A program made the position numbers and the translations under genes. Below, in pieces: positions 1 through 7,567 of a DNA stretch of 64,000 nucleotides; the stretch's first letter is position 1; each line of letters begins with the position of its first letter. The notes below the pieces were generated by a model, which saw nothing but the letters and a program-made list of their open reading frames with translations, was not told where the DNA came from and did no database searches. This stretch comes from Stygiobacter sp. RIFOXYC2_FULL_38_25 (lineage in GTDB: Bacteria; Bacteroidota; Ignavibacteria; Ignavibacteriales; Melioribacteraceae): NCBI GenBank assembly GCA_001803165.1, contig MHAZ01000017.1, positions 434,001-498,000 on the forward strand, given 5' to 3'.

Positions 1-191
1 AGATTATTTTCACTATGCTTTATCAAAAAAGTGAATTAGAACCGCAAACCATAAATGAGGAAAAATTTGAGTTGAACCACCTTGTAGTTATTATTTTGTT
101 GGTCATGGTAACTATCATCGCTGTGTCATCGCCGGAAATTTTGTACCGGAATATCATGAACATAGCTAAAGACTATGGTATGAGCTTATGA
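1..191 (+). CDS. C-terminus of membrane subunit of hydrogenase-like complex (partial)
   Basis: This is the 3' end of a gene that begins upstream of the window. The reading frame starts at base 3 and stops with TGA at 189-191, overlapping the next ATG by four bases (ATGA), so the two are probably translationally coupled. The visible 62 residues hold one hydrophobic segment (LVVIILLVMVTIIAV) followed by a short SPEILYRN tail. Antiporter-like subunits of complex I and group 4 hydrogenases (NuoL/M/N, HyfF type) commonly end with a final membrane helix and a P-x-x-L tail of this kind. Identity as an antiporter-like subunit is inferred mainly from position ahead of the large subunit; too little sequence is present to choose among NuoL, NuoM and NuoN types. 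Confidence 0.6.
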   Translation, partial: IIFTMLYQKSELEPQTINEEKFELNHLVVIILLVMVTIIAVSSPEILYRNIMNIAKDYGMSL

Positions 192-1666
192 AATCACTCG
201 AAGTTCAGAATAACCAGTGCTTCGATAGAGCAGCTATTCAATTTTTAGATAGAGATGATTTTAGGAATTCCGTATCTGAGCTGATGCAAAACAACTGCCG
301 AATGATAGCGCTTACACCGGTTGATGTAAACAATGGTCGAAAAATTATTGCTGTACTTGCAGATTCCAGTTCTTCCATGATTCACATGGTTGGAGGAGAT
401 TTTAGAGAAGGAAAACTTGAGTTTGAAAGCTGGGCAAATGATTTCCCTCAAACAAATTATTTTGAATGCGAGCTCTCGGAAAATTACGGTTATGTGCCGC
501 TCAATCATCCGTGGCTGAGACCGGTTAGAAAGCAGAATGTTATTTTGAAAAACAAGCCATATCAATTTTTTAAGTTAGAGGGAGAAGAAGTTCACGAAGT
601 TGCCGTAGGTCCAATCCATGCCGGCGTAATTGAACCGGGTCATTTTAGATTTCAATGCCACGGTGAACTTGTTTACAATCTTGAAATTAACTTGGGTTAT
701 CAGCACCGTGGAGTTGAAGAACTATTACTTAAAGCAAATCAGAATCAACGAATAATATTGTCCGAATCAATTGCCGGGGATACAACAATAGGTCATGTTT
801 TTGCTCACTGCAACGCAATCGAAAATCTATCTAATACACAACTAAGTTTACGTGCGGAGGTAATCAGAACTATTGCTTCTGAGATAGAAAGAATAGCAAT
901 GCATCTCTCGGCTCTCGGCGGAATAGCAAATGATGTTGGATTTGCTTTACCGGCTTCTTCATACGGCAGACTTCGCACACTTGCTATTAATAGTTTGGCT
1001 GCAATTTGCGGCTCAAGATTCGGCAGGGGACTCTTTGTTTACGGCGGCGTACGTTTCGATCTGAACGAAACAATAATTAACACAGTAGTAGAAAATCTCA
1101 AAATTATAAATGATGATGTTCGGGAGATTAACAAGTATTTGTTCTCTTCAGTTGGGGCTTTATCAAGATTTGAGGAAACCGGAATTGTTAATACGAATCT
1201 TGCGAAAAGTATCGGATTGGTTGGTCTAGCTGCGCGTGCTTCCGGTATTGAAGAAGATACTCGTATTAATTTCCCTTATGGTGCTTATCGTTACAATCCA
1301 ATTTCGATGATAACATTAGCAACAGGAGATGTTTTTGCTCGCGCCCGTATGCGTGCAATTGAAATTGAAGAAACGATCCGTTTTGTTTTTGATCAAATAG
1401 AAAATATTCCTCAAGGTGAAATAAAATCCGAGCACGGGAGAATGGCGGCTAATTCCGGAGTTGTATCAATTGTTGAAGGATGCCGCGGCGAAATTGTTCA
1501 CATTGTATTTACTGATGAAGCTAGAGTTTTATCTAACTATAAAATAAAAGATCCTTCGTTTAATAATTGGTACGGGCTTAGTTTGGCTTTGCGAGAAACA
1601 GCAATTTCAGATTTCCCGCTCTGCAACAAAAGTTTTGATTTATCGTATGCCGGACATGATTTATAA
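188..1666 (+). CDS. NuoC/NuoD-like large subunit of Ehr-type complex, NiFe-site cysteines absent
   Basis: The 492-residue product resembles the fused NuoC–NuoD large subunit of group 4 membrane hydrogenases (HycE/HyfG). Residues about 1-115 match the 30-kDa NuoC-like part. The NuoD-like part starts near residue 130 and carries GPIHAGVIEPGHFRF (141-155) and YQHRGVEELL (171-180). Where true hydrogenases have RxCxxC there is SESIAGDTTIGH (about 192-203), and where they have DPCxxC near the C-terminus there is DFPLCNKSF (475-483). Three or more of the four Ni/Fe ligands are therefore missing. This is the defining trait of energy-converting hydrogenase-related (Ehr) complexes, whose substrate is not established. 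It is unlikely to make or use H2. Start ATG overlaps the upstream stop; the ferredoxin/small-subunit gene follows 11 bases downstream. Confidence 0.9.
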   Translation: MKSLEVQNNQCFDRAAIQFLDRDDFRNSVSELMQNNCRMIALTPVDVNNGRKIIAVLADSSSSMIHMVGGDFREGKLEFESWANDFPQTNYFECELSENYGYVPLNHPWLRPVRKQNVILKNKPYQFFKLEGEEVHEVAVGPIHAGVIEPGHFRFQCHGELVYNLEINLGYQHRGVEELLLKANQNQRIILSESIAGDTTIGHVFAHCNAIENLSNTQLSLRAEVIRTIASEIERIAMHLSALGGIANDVGFALPASSYGRLRTLAINSLAAICGSRFGRGLFVYGGVRFDLNETIINTVVENLKIINDDVREINKYLFSSVGALSRFEETGIVNTNLAKSIGLVGLAARASGIEEDTRINFPYGAYRYNPISMITLATGDVFARARMRAIEIEETIRFVFDQIENIPQGEIKSEHGRMAANSGVVSIVEGCRGEIVHIVFTDEARVLSNYKIKDPSFNNWYGLSLALRETAISDFPLCNKSFDLSYAGHDL

Positions 1667-1677
1667 TTTAATGCACA

Positions 1678-2448
1678 GTGCAGAATAAAAATTCTATGAA
1701 AGACGCGGTTAAAATAAGAATACTTCAAGGTGATCCGATAGTCCACGATGTTAAGAATGTTGTGCTTCCGGAAAGATACCGAGGGTTACCACTAATCGAA
1801 GATAAATTATGTGCAGACAGTTGTAATAAATGTGCGGTAGTTTGCCCGACAAATGCAATCAAACTAAATCCGGTGAGTATAGATTTGGGTTTGTGTGTGT
1901 TCTGTCCATTATGTGAGGAAACTTGTCCGGAATCTATAATACACTTCTCTCAGAATTATCATACAGCTGTTGATGAAAGAGCCAATTTGAAGATTACTTC
2001 AGAAGTGAAATCCATTTCACCTCAAATGACTTCGGAAAAAATCCGCAAGTACTTTGGGAAATCACTTAAGCTTCGCCAAATATCCGCCGGCGGATGTAAC
2101 GGATGTGAACTTGAACTGAATGCACTAAGTAATGTAAACTTTGATATGGGGAGATACGGAATTGAATTTGTTGCATCGCCCCGTCATGCAGATGGTATTG
2201 TAATTACAGGACCCTTAACGGAAAATATGGCAAACGCAACAAAGATTTGTTACGAAGCTGTTCCTAATCCCAAAGTAATTATTCTCTTTGGTACGTGTGC
2301 AATTTCGGGGGGTGTTTTCCAAAACTCAGAAGCGCTTCAAAGAAAATTTCTACAAGAAAATAAAATTGATCTTTTCATTCCGGGCTGTCCGCCACATCCG
2401 CTTACCTTTATAAATGGTCTTTTGGATTGGCTGAATAAATCTAAATAG
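1678..2448 (+). CDS. Ferredoxin–NuoB-like small subunit fusion of Ehr-type complex
   Basis: A 256-residue protein joining two modules that are usually separate. Residues about 40-95 hold two [4Fe-4S] motifs (CNKCAVVCP and CVFCPLCEETCP), as in HycF/NuoI-type electron carriers. Residues about 128-256 form a NuoB/HycG-type small subunit with GGCNGCELEL, GTCAISGG and PGCPPHP, giving the four cysteines expected for the proximal [4Fe-4S] cluster. The electron-transfer chain thus looks intact although the partner large subunit lacks the NiFe site. The frame opens with GTG at 1678; an in-frame ATG at 1696 is an equally possible start because neither has a clear ribosome-binding site. Last gene of the operon in this window. 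Confidence 0.9.
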   Translation: MQNKNSMKDAVKIRILQGDPIVHDVKNVVLPERYRGLPLIEDKLCADSCNKCAVVCPTNAIKLNPVSIDLGLCVFCPLCEETCPESIIHFSQNYHTAVDERANLKITSEVKSISPQMTSEKIRKYFGKSLKLRQISAGGCNGCELELNALSNVNFDMGRYGIEFVASPRHADGIVITGPLTENMANATKICYEAVPNPKVIILFGTCAISGGVFQNSEALQRKFLQENKIDLFIPGCPPHPLTFINGLLDWLNKSK

Positions 2449-2609
2449 AAATTGCTTAGCTATTATTTCTATCAAAAAGTACTTGATGCTTTTTAGTTGC
2501 TACTTTTTAAGTAGCGGCATTTAGTATAGCTCAATAATGCACTAAAAAAATAGCTTGACTCTGATTTTAATTAATGTAAATTACGGTTAGTAACAATTAG
2601 TTGTTTTGA

Positions 2610-2654
2610 TTGTTACTGGTAGTAGTAATAGTATTATTAGTTTCAATGTTTTAG
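2610..2654 (+). other. Putative branched-chain amino acid leader peptide (orphan attenuator)
   Basis: Starting from TTG, the frame reads L-L-L-V-V-V-I-V-L-L-V-S-M-F-stop, an unbroken run of Val, Ile and Leu codons as in leader peptides of ilv/leu operons. A second run of the same codons lies at 2657-2674 in another frame, and a terminator follows at 2688. No ATG or convincing ribosome-binding site was found and no biosynthetic gene lies downstream, so translation is uncertain. It may be a relic of an attenuator whose operon has moved. Confidence 0.25.
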
Positions 2655-2674
2655 TTGTAGTAGTAATAGTATTA
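2619..2674 (+). repeat. Two direct copies of an 18-bp GTA/ATA/TTA repeat
   Basis: The identical 18-mer GTAGTAGTAATAGTATTA occurs at 2619-2636 and 2657-2674. The copies are 38 bases apart, so they are read in different frames. Either a duplicated leader codon run or simple-sequence expansion would explain them. Confidence 0.7.
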
Positions 2675-2687
2675 GTATTATTTAATT

Positions 2688-2722
2688 CCCGGTATAGATT
2701 AATTTCTGTACCGGGCTTTTTT
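2688..2722 (+). terminator. Rho-independent terminator
   Basis: The stem CCCGGTA (2688-2694) pairs with TACCGGG (2709-2715) around a 14-base loop and is followed by C and six T. The T tract is on the plus strand, so it ends rightward transcription, either of the Ehr-type operon or of the leader-like RNA just before it. Confidence 0.7.
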
Positions 2723-2882
2723 ATACTATAACACCATTCAATCCAATCTGCAACAAACTTGATTAAAAGCGATATTAAAATTCACGCAGAGCATGCCATT
2801 TGTATAAATAGGGAAAAGCACTAAAAGTTACGTGATAGATTTTGTATTTATAAACTGATTTAGTCAATAAGTATTGTTTCTA

Positions 2883-4436
2883 TCATTCAAATTGTTGCCT
2901 TGCCCGCAAGATTAAAGACTTGGGATTTATGCTGCTTTTGATTTCCACATCTACATTTTGGTTGACGAACTTGCACGTTATTTTTTCAGAATGGGGGCTC
3001 TCAATATATCTTAATGTCAATTCTAAAGTAGTTTCATCTTTCCAGGTGTAACATCCGGCAATTTTAGAGGGGGGCAAGCCCATAAAACTTGCTTTAGCAT
3101 CCCCAATCAAATTTGGACCGCGTCGCTCTGTTTCGCCTAAGACCCAACTGCCTAAACCAAACTTAAGTTTATATGTATTTGAATCAGCCTTAATTGTTGC
3201 GGTACATTCGTTTTCAGAAAACTGAAATGCAATACTTTCCCATTGGCTGGTATTCTTTTCAAACTGAAAAGTTTTTCCTTGTGTTTGTTCAATTGCATGT
3301 TGATAAGTTTTTGCTGAAGGAACGGGCAAAGCAAGTGTTAAGAGTTTCTTCTTCAGTTTATATTGTTCTGTTTCGTCAACAGGCAATTTTTCTTTTTGAA
3401 AAGCGGGTAACAAATATTTCCAGACTAAATTTAATTCATCTTGCAAATCAAATGATTCGGCTGTAATTGCAACCACTGCGTCTTGCTCGGGTAACATAAT
3501 AATGTATTGCCCAAAAGCACCGTCTCCACGGATAGCGCCAAAGCGGCATCGCCAAAATTTGTAGCCATATCCTTGCAGCCAATCGCTTAAGTCTCGCTTC
3601 TCTTGTGCCACTTCGGGTGATTGAAGAATCTTGCTCGTAGTTGCTTCTTCAATCCATTCTTTTGGAAGCAACTGTTTTCCGTTCCAACTTCCTTTTTGCA
3701 AATAAAACTGCCCAAACTTTGCAAGGTCTTCTGTTTTCACTCTTAGACCCCATCCGCCAGTATTAATATCCATTGGGTTAATTTCCCAATCCATTCCCTC
3801 TATTCCAAGCGGATCGAACAATCTCGGCTTTAAGTAATCAACTAATTTTTGTCCTGTAACTTTTTGAATAATTGCGGAAAGCATAAATGTTGCTACTGAG
3901 TTATATAAAAATTTCGAGCCCGGCTTGTCAATTATTGGTACAGCTAAAAAAGATTTTACCCAATTCGTATTCCAGTTTCTTATTAAAGAAGTTGGATCCG
4001 GATCTTGTCCGGCGGACATGCTAAGTAAATTTTTCACAGACAATTCTTTCAAATAGGGACTGATAGAATCCGGAAGATCATCCGGGAAAAATGAAATTAC
4101 TTTATCGTTCACAGTTAATATTTTTTCACTTACAGCAAAGCCAATTGCAGTTGAAGTAAAACTTTTGCTAACAGAATACATTGTATGTTTTAGTTCTTGT
4201 TTATAAGGATTCCACCAGCCTTCGGCAATAACTCTGCCATGTCTAAGCAGCATAAAACTATGGAACTCATGCTTACTCTTGTCAGCTGCTTCAACAAAAT
4301 CCAATATTGCTTTAGAAGAAACACCTTCACTTTCGGGAATGCTTCTGGGAAGCGAAGTTATAATTTGAGCATTAGCTTGAAAATAAAAAGCAAGGTTGAT
4401 TATTAACAGTAGAAATAAAATTGTTCTTTTAGTCAT
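2883..4436 (-). CDS. Secreted beta-lactamase-fold serine hydrolase
   Basis: A 517-residue protein of the class C beta-lactamase/penicillin-binding fold, similar in layout to 6-aminohexanoate-dimer hydrolases and related esterases. It starts with a signal peptide (about residues 1-24, ending FQANAQ). The nucleophile motif is S-V-S-K at about 88-91 in MYSVSKSFTS, with a Tyr motif (FLYNS, Tyr about 178) and a C-terminal strand region GDGAFGQYIIMLP near the third motif. The reading frame extends to a TTG at 4451, but the ATG at 4436 directly precedes the basic signal peptide start (MTKRTILF) and is preferred. Substrate unknown; members of this family act on peptides, esters or amides. It stands alone, opposite in strand to its neighbours. 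Confidence 0.85.
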   Translation of the reverse strand: MTKRTILFLLLIINLAFYFQANAQIITSLPRSIPESEGVSSKAILDFVEAADKSKHEFHSFMLLRHGRVIAEGWWNPYKQELKHTMYSVSKSFTSTAIGFAVSEKILTVNDKVISFFPDDLPDSISPYLKELSVKNLLSMSAGQDPDPTSLIRNWNTNWVKSFLAVPIIDKPGSKFLYNSVATFMLSAIIQKVTGQKLVDYLKPRLFDPLGIEGMDWEINPMDINTGGWGLRVKTEDLAKFGQFYLQKGSWNGKQLLPKEWIEEATTSKILQSPEVAQEKRDLSDWLQGYGYKFWRCRFGAIRGDGAFGQYIIMLPEQDAVVAITAESFDLQDELNLVWKYLLPAFQKEKLPVDETEQYKLKKKLLTLALPVPSAKTYQHAIEQTQGKTFQFEKNTSQWESIAFQFSENECTATIKADSNTYKLKFGLGSWVLGETERRGPNLIGDAKASFMGLPPSKIAGCYTWKDETTLELTLRYIESPHSEKITCKFVNQNVDVEIKSSINPKSLILRARQQFE

Positions 4437-4731
4437 TGTGCTTAATCCCAAGATTTAATTCATAATAAGGTGTACAAATAAAATCATTACCACGCATAGC
4501 TACAATTTAATTTTTCAACTATCTAGTATTATGAAGCTCAAATCATATCTATAATTACTTATGATTTATAACTGAATACAACTCCCCTCTGGTTAATGAA
4601 TCAAATCAACTCTTAATAAATCTTAAATTCTGTTAAAATATGTTAAATAACATCTTCCTCTGATTACTTCCAGAAACAAATTCAATATGATTGTCATCAA
4701 AAGGCACCAACAAAATCTCAAAGGAGTAATC
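4437..4731. other. Divergent intergenic region
   Basis: About 295 bases between the divergent serine hydrolase and PDZ genes. It is very AT-rich and must hold promoters for both directions, but I could not identify a convincing pair of boxes. No gene or repeat is evident. Confidence 0.5.
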
Positions 4732-5256
4732 ATGATTAGAAGAGTGTTACACGCAGTTTCATTATTGCTGGTTATTGCAGCAACCATAACGGCACAAGAA
4801 AAGAGAATGCAAATATTTAATGCTGGTGAAGCGCAGATGCTTCCCGAGATTAAAGGAATTGTGTTTGCTGAAAATGGAAAAGTTGTAATCGGTCCAATAC
4901 CGGATAAAGATCAAAGAGATGGTGAATACAAAAATCTTGATCTGGCACAAGGGGATGAAATTTTATTTGTCAACGGAAAGAAAATTAAATCTATCGATGA
5001 CTTCAAAAAATATTACAGCGAAATCAAAATCGGAGATAATGTGAAATTGGCGGTTCAGCGTGATAAGGATAGATTTATTGTAGAGTTCAAAAAAGCAGAG
5101 GAAGCAAAAGGCGGACAGAGAATTATGAAATTTTCAACAGATGGTAAGGCTGGTGAAAAGATGAAGGTTGAAAATGGAAAAGTAATTGTCGGCGGTAAGA
5201 AAATGGATCACGATTCATTGAAGAAACCGGGCAAAGTTATAATCAAACAAAAGTAA
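4732..5256 (+). CDS. Periplasmic PDZ-domain protein, first gene of ABC operon
   Basis: A 174-residue exported protein. The ATG at 4732 is chosen over an earlier ATG at 4687 because it follows AAAGGAG at a good distance and opens directly into a signal peptide (about 1-22, ending TITAQ). A PDZ domain covers about residues 30-115, with the ligand-groove-type stretch QGDEILFVNGKKI followed by SIDDFKKY and a closing strand VKLAVQRDKDRF. The Lys-rich C-terminus (DGKAGEKMKVENGKVIV) is not a known domain. It precedes an adaptor/NEW3 protein and an ABC-2 transporter by short spacings, so it probably works outside the inner membrane with that transporter. Function otherwise unknown. Confidence 0.8.
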   Translation: MIRRVLHAVSLLLVIAATITAQEKRMQIFNAGEAQMLPEIKGIVFAENGKVVIGPIPDKDQRDGEYKNLDLAQGDEILFVNGKKIKSIDDFKKYYSEIKIGDNVKLAVQRDKDRFIVEFKKAEEAKGGQRIMKFSTDGKAGEKMKVENGKVIVGGKKMDHDSLKKPGKVIIKQK

Positions 5257-5273
5257 ATACTAAAGAGGTTGTA

Positions 5274-6761
5274 ATGCGGAAATTTATTCTACTATTAATG
5301 CTGCTCGGTTTGTCTCAATCCTTTGCGCAAAATCCCGGCTCATACTATAATCCCAAAGATGATAAGTATAGACTGCTCGGATTAAAAAGAGCAAAGGAAC
5401 AATTCGAAGCGGCAAAAGCTGAGTATGAAAGAAATCAAACAATGTTTGAAAAACAATTTATTTCGATGAAAGAGCTTGAGCGTGTTAAAAGCGCCTACTC
5501 CGATGCCGAAGTAAATTATCAGCAAGCTTTGCTAGCGGTTCTTTTTGAGCAGCAGTATGTTTCTGTTGTTGAAGCAGTGAAGTATCAAACCAAAGATGGC
5601 AAAAAGCATGTTAGATTAAAACTTGCCAATACTTCCGGCGGCGGCGAGGAATTTAAAAAACTACTTAACATCGATGACAAATTATTTAGATCACTTCAGC
5701 CGGAAACTATTAACGATGTGTATGTATCTCTCCTTAATGAAACTAACGCGATTATCAGTCAACCATACGAATCAAAAATAGAAGAACTTGATTACGGAAA
5801 ACCGAGAACAATTGATTTTGTTTTGCTTCAAGACCTAGACGCAGTAACGGTAAATATTATTTACGGTTCCGGCACACAGCGCGCGCCAAAAATATTTTTG
5901 CAGAAAGATCAATCGGCAAACCGTGTACTTTTTCAGTCGGATCAATTCTCGCAAGAAGTTGATCTCGGCGGCTCGGCATCTTTCTCTATGTATCTCGAAC
6001 TCTTCAGCGGTTCATCCAATACTTACAAACTTGAGATTGTAAATCTGCCTCAGCAGATCAATAATTACTTTGTCGATCAAGTAACTCAAGCAAAACTAAG
6101 CCAGTTTAAGTTTACCGAGAGCAGTCAAACTAAAAAAGCGAATCTACAAGTTTATCTGCCGGATCGTCCAACCGGTGATGTTCAGATTGATAAACCGATT
6201 TCATTCTTTGTTGTCGCTGTTCCCTATGAAAGAACTAAAGAAGTTGAATTCCGGCAAGGAAAAATTTATACGAAAGAGGAAATTGAGAAACTCGATCTCG
6301 GTTATCTCAAACTTGAAATTACTCCGCGCGGTAAAGGTGAGCTAAAAGTAAACGCGAATCAATTGTACTTTACTTCACTCCCGGGCGAGAAGATTGAAGT
6401 CCCGCTGGAAATTCTAAACGAAGGAAGCAGGCGCTTAGACAATATCGAGTTTGAACTTGATCTTCCAATCAACTGGACAAAAGAAATTAAGCCGCAAATA
6501 ATTGAATCGCTTGATATCAGAAAAGATAAGCGTGTTGTTATAACATTCACTCCTCCGAATGATGTTCCGGTCGGCAAGTATGATATCCGCTTGCGTACTA
6601 CTTGTATCTCCGATGAAAAACTAGTTAAAGCGGAAGACAAGACAATCACAATTGAAGTAAAACAATCCGAGAACATTTTTGGAACAATCCTTTTGGTGCT
6701 TCTCATCATCGGGCTTGTTTCCGTAATCGTTGTGTTCGGAATAAAACTTTCTAGAAAATAA
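5274..6761 (+). CDS. Membrane-anchored protein with adaptor-like coiled coil and NEW3-like domain
   Basis: A 495-residue protein with an N-terminal signal peptide (about 1-19, ending SFAQ) and one C-terminal membrane helix (about 470-491, ILLVLLIIGLVSVIVVFGIK). Residues about 33-90 form a heptad-like helical hairpin (AEYERNQTMFEKQFISMKEL turning into AYSDAEVNYQQA) that looks like the hairpin of HlyD/RND-type membrane-fusion proteins. Residues about 355-460 resemble NEW3 (alpha-galactosidase-associated) beta-sandwich repeats: LPGEKIEVPLEILNEGSRRL and later VPVGKYDIRLR. Most of the protein is predicted to lie in the periplasm, anchored near the cytoplasmic end. It sits 17 bases after the PDZ gene and 9 bases before the ABC ATPase, suggesting it is an accessory subunit of that transporter. 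Confidence 0.7.
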   Translation: MRKFILLLMLLGLSQSFAQNPGSYYNPKDDKYRLLGLKRAKEQFEAAKAEYERNQTMFEKQFISMKELERVKSAYSDAEVNYQQALLAVLFEQQYVSVVEAVKYQTKDGKKHVRLKLANTSGGGEEFKKLLNIDDKLFRSLQPETINDVYVSLLNETNAIISQPYESKIEELDYGKPRTIDFVLLQDLDAVTVNIIYGSGTQRAPKIFLQKDQSANRVLFQSDQFSQEVDLGGSASFSMYLELFSGSSNTYKLEIVNLPQQINNYFVDQVTQAKLSQFKFTESSQTKKANLQVYLPDRPTGDVQIDKPISFFVVAVPYERTKEVEFRQGKIYTKEEIEKLDLGYLKLEITPRGKGELKVNANQLYFTSLPGEKIEVPLEILNEGSRRLDNIEFELDLPINWTKEIKPQIIESLDIRKDKRVVITFTPPNDVPVGKYDIRLRTTCISDEKLVKAEDKTITIEVKQSENIFGTILLVLLIIGLVSVIVVFGIKLSRK

Positions 6762-6770
6762 GAGGGCAAC

Positions 6771-7532
6771 ATGAATACTATTCTAAATGAAAAAAAAGAA
6801 TTCCCGATGCTGGAAGCTGTTAATCTTACTAAAAAATATGAAGATGGTCTGCTGGCGTTAGATGATGTCAACTTCAAAGTGCACCAAGGAGAAATTTATG
6901 CGATGCTTGGTGGCAACGGTGCCGGCAAAACAACCACAATAAATATTTTTCTTAATCTGATAGAGCCTACATCGGGCGAGACAAAAATTAATGGAATCGT
7001 TACACATCAGCAGCCGCTGGAAGCAAAGAAGCATGTTTCTTTCGTTTCGGAAAATGTTATGCTCTATCCCGAGTTTACTGCTCTGCAAAATCTTGATTTT
7101 TTTACACGCCTCGGCGGCAAAACAAATCTTACTAAGGATGATTACCGCCAAGTGCTTCTTCGCGTTGGCTTGCAAGAAGATGCGCACAGCAAAAAGCTGA
7201 AGGGCTTTTCAAAAGGGATGAGGCAGAAATGCGGAATAGCGATTGCCATTCTTAAAAACTCTCCAACAATATTATTGGATGAACCTACATCGGGCTTAGA
7301 CCCAAAAGCCGGGCTTGAATTCATGACGCTGCTTGATGAATTGCGTGATGAGGGAAAATCAATTCTTATGTCCACACATGATATTTTCCGCGCTAAAGAG
7401 ATTGCCAATACTATCGGCATTATGAACAACGGAAAGCTTGTTATGCAGAGATCGAAAGCAGAGCTGGAAAACGCAGACCTAGAAAAACTATATGTGGAAT
7501 ACATGGCTGGTTATATGGAAGAAGTAGCCTAA
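6771..7532 (+). CDS. ABC transporter ATP-binding protein
   Basis: A 253-residue nucleotide-binding subunit. Walker A is GGNGAGKT (47-54), the signature helix is FSKGMRQK in place of the usual LSGGQ, Walker B and D-loop are ILLDEPTSGLDP, and the switch histidine is in STHDIF. The FSKGMRQ variant is typical of ABC-2 exporters of the CcmA/NatA group. The ATG at 6771 follows GAGGG at a good distance. It lies just upstream of two ABC-2 permeases and presumably powers a heterodimer of them; the exported substrate cannot be read from sequence. Confidence 0.93.
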   Translation: MNTILNEKKEFPMLEAVNLTKKYEDGLLALDDVNFKVHQGEIYAMLGGNGAGKTTTINIFLNLIEPTSGETKINGIVTHQQPLEAKKHVSFVSENVMLYPEFTALQNLDFFTRLGGKTNLTKDDYRQVLLRVGLQEDAHSKKLKGFSKGMRQKCGIAIAILKNSPTILLDEPTSGLDPKAGLEFMTLLDELRDEGKSILMSTHDIFRAKEIANTIGIMNNGKLVMQRSKAELENADLEKLYVEYMAGYMEEVA

Positions 7533-7567
7533 CAAAACTTATAAAGCAAATTAAAGAGGATTATAAA

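Larger units (their letters stand above)
2449..2882. other. 434-bp noncoding stretch with leader-like RNA and terminator
   Basis: No plausible protein gene longer than a short leader is present. The stretch contains a possible sigma-70-like promoter on the plus strand (TTGACT at about 2554, then TAAATT 16 bases on), two copies of an 18-base Val/Ile/Leu-codon repeat (2619-2636 and 2657-2674) and a rho-independent terminator (2688-2722). After the terminator, 2723-2882 shows nothing recognisable. The gene to the right is on the minus strand, so the transcript predicted here would end without reaching a gene. Confidence 0.55.

Noticed and set aside
2619-2674. Tandem 18-bp copies as a CRISPR remnant
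   Set aside because: Only two copies, low complexity, no spacers of constant length and no cas genes in the window.
2597-2722. Minus-strand reading of the leader region as a threonine leader (ACT/ATT codon run)
   Set aside because: The terminator T tract is on the plus strand and precedes the codon run on the minus strand, so the order is wrong for attenuation.
6359-6877. 172-codon minus-strand ORF
   Set aside because: It lies antisense to the NEW3-protein and ABC ATPase genes; Ser-rich composition is typical of a shadow frame.
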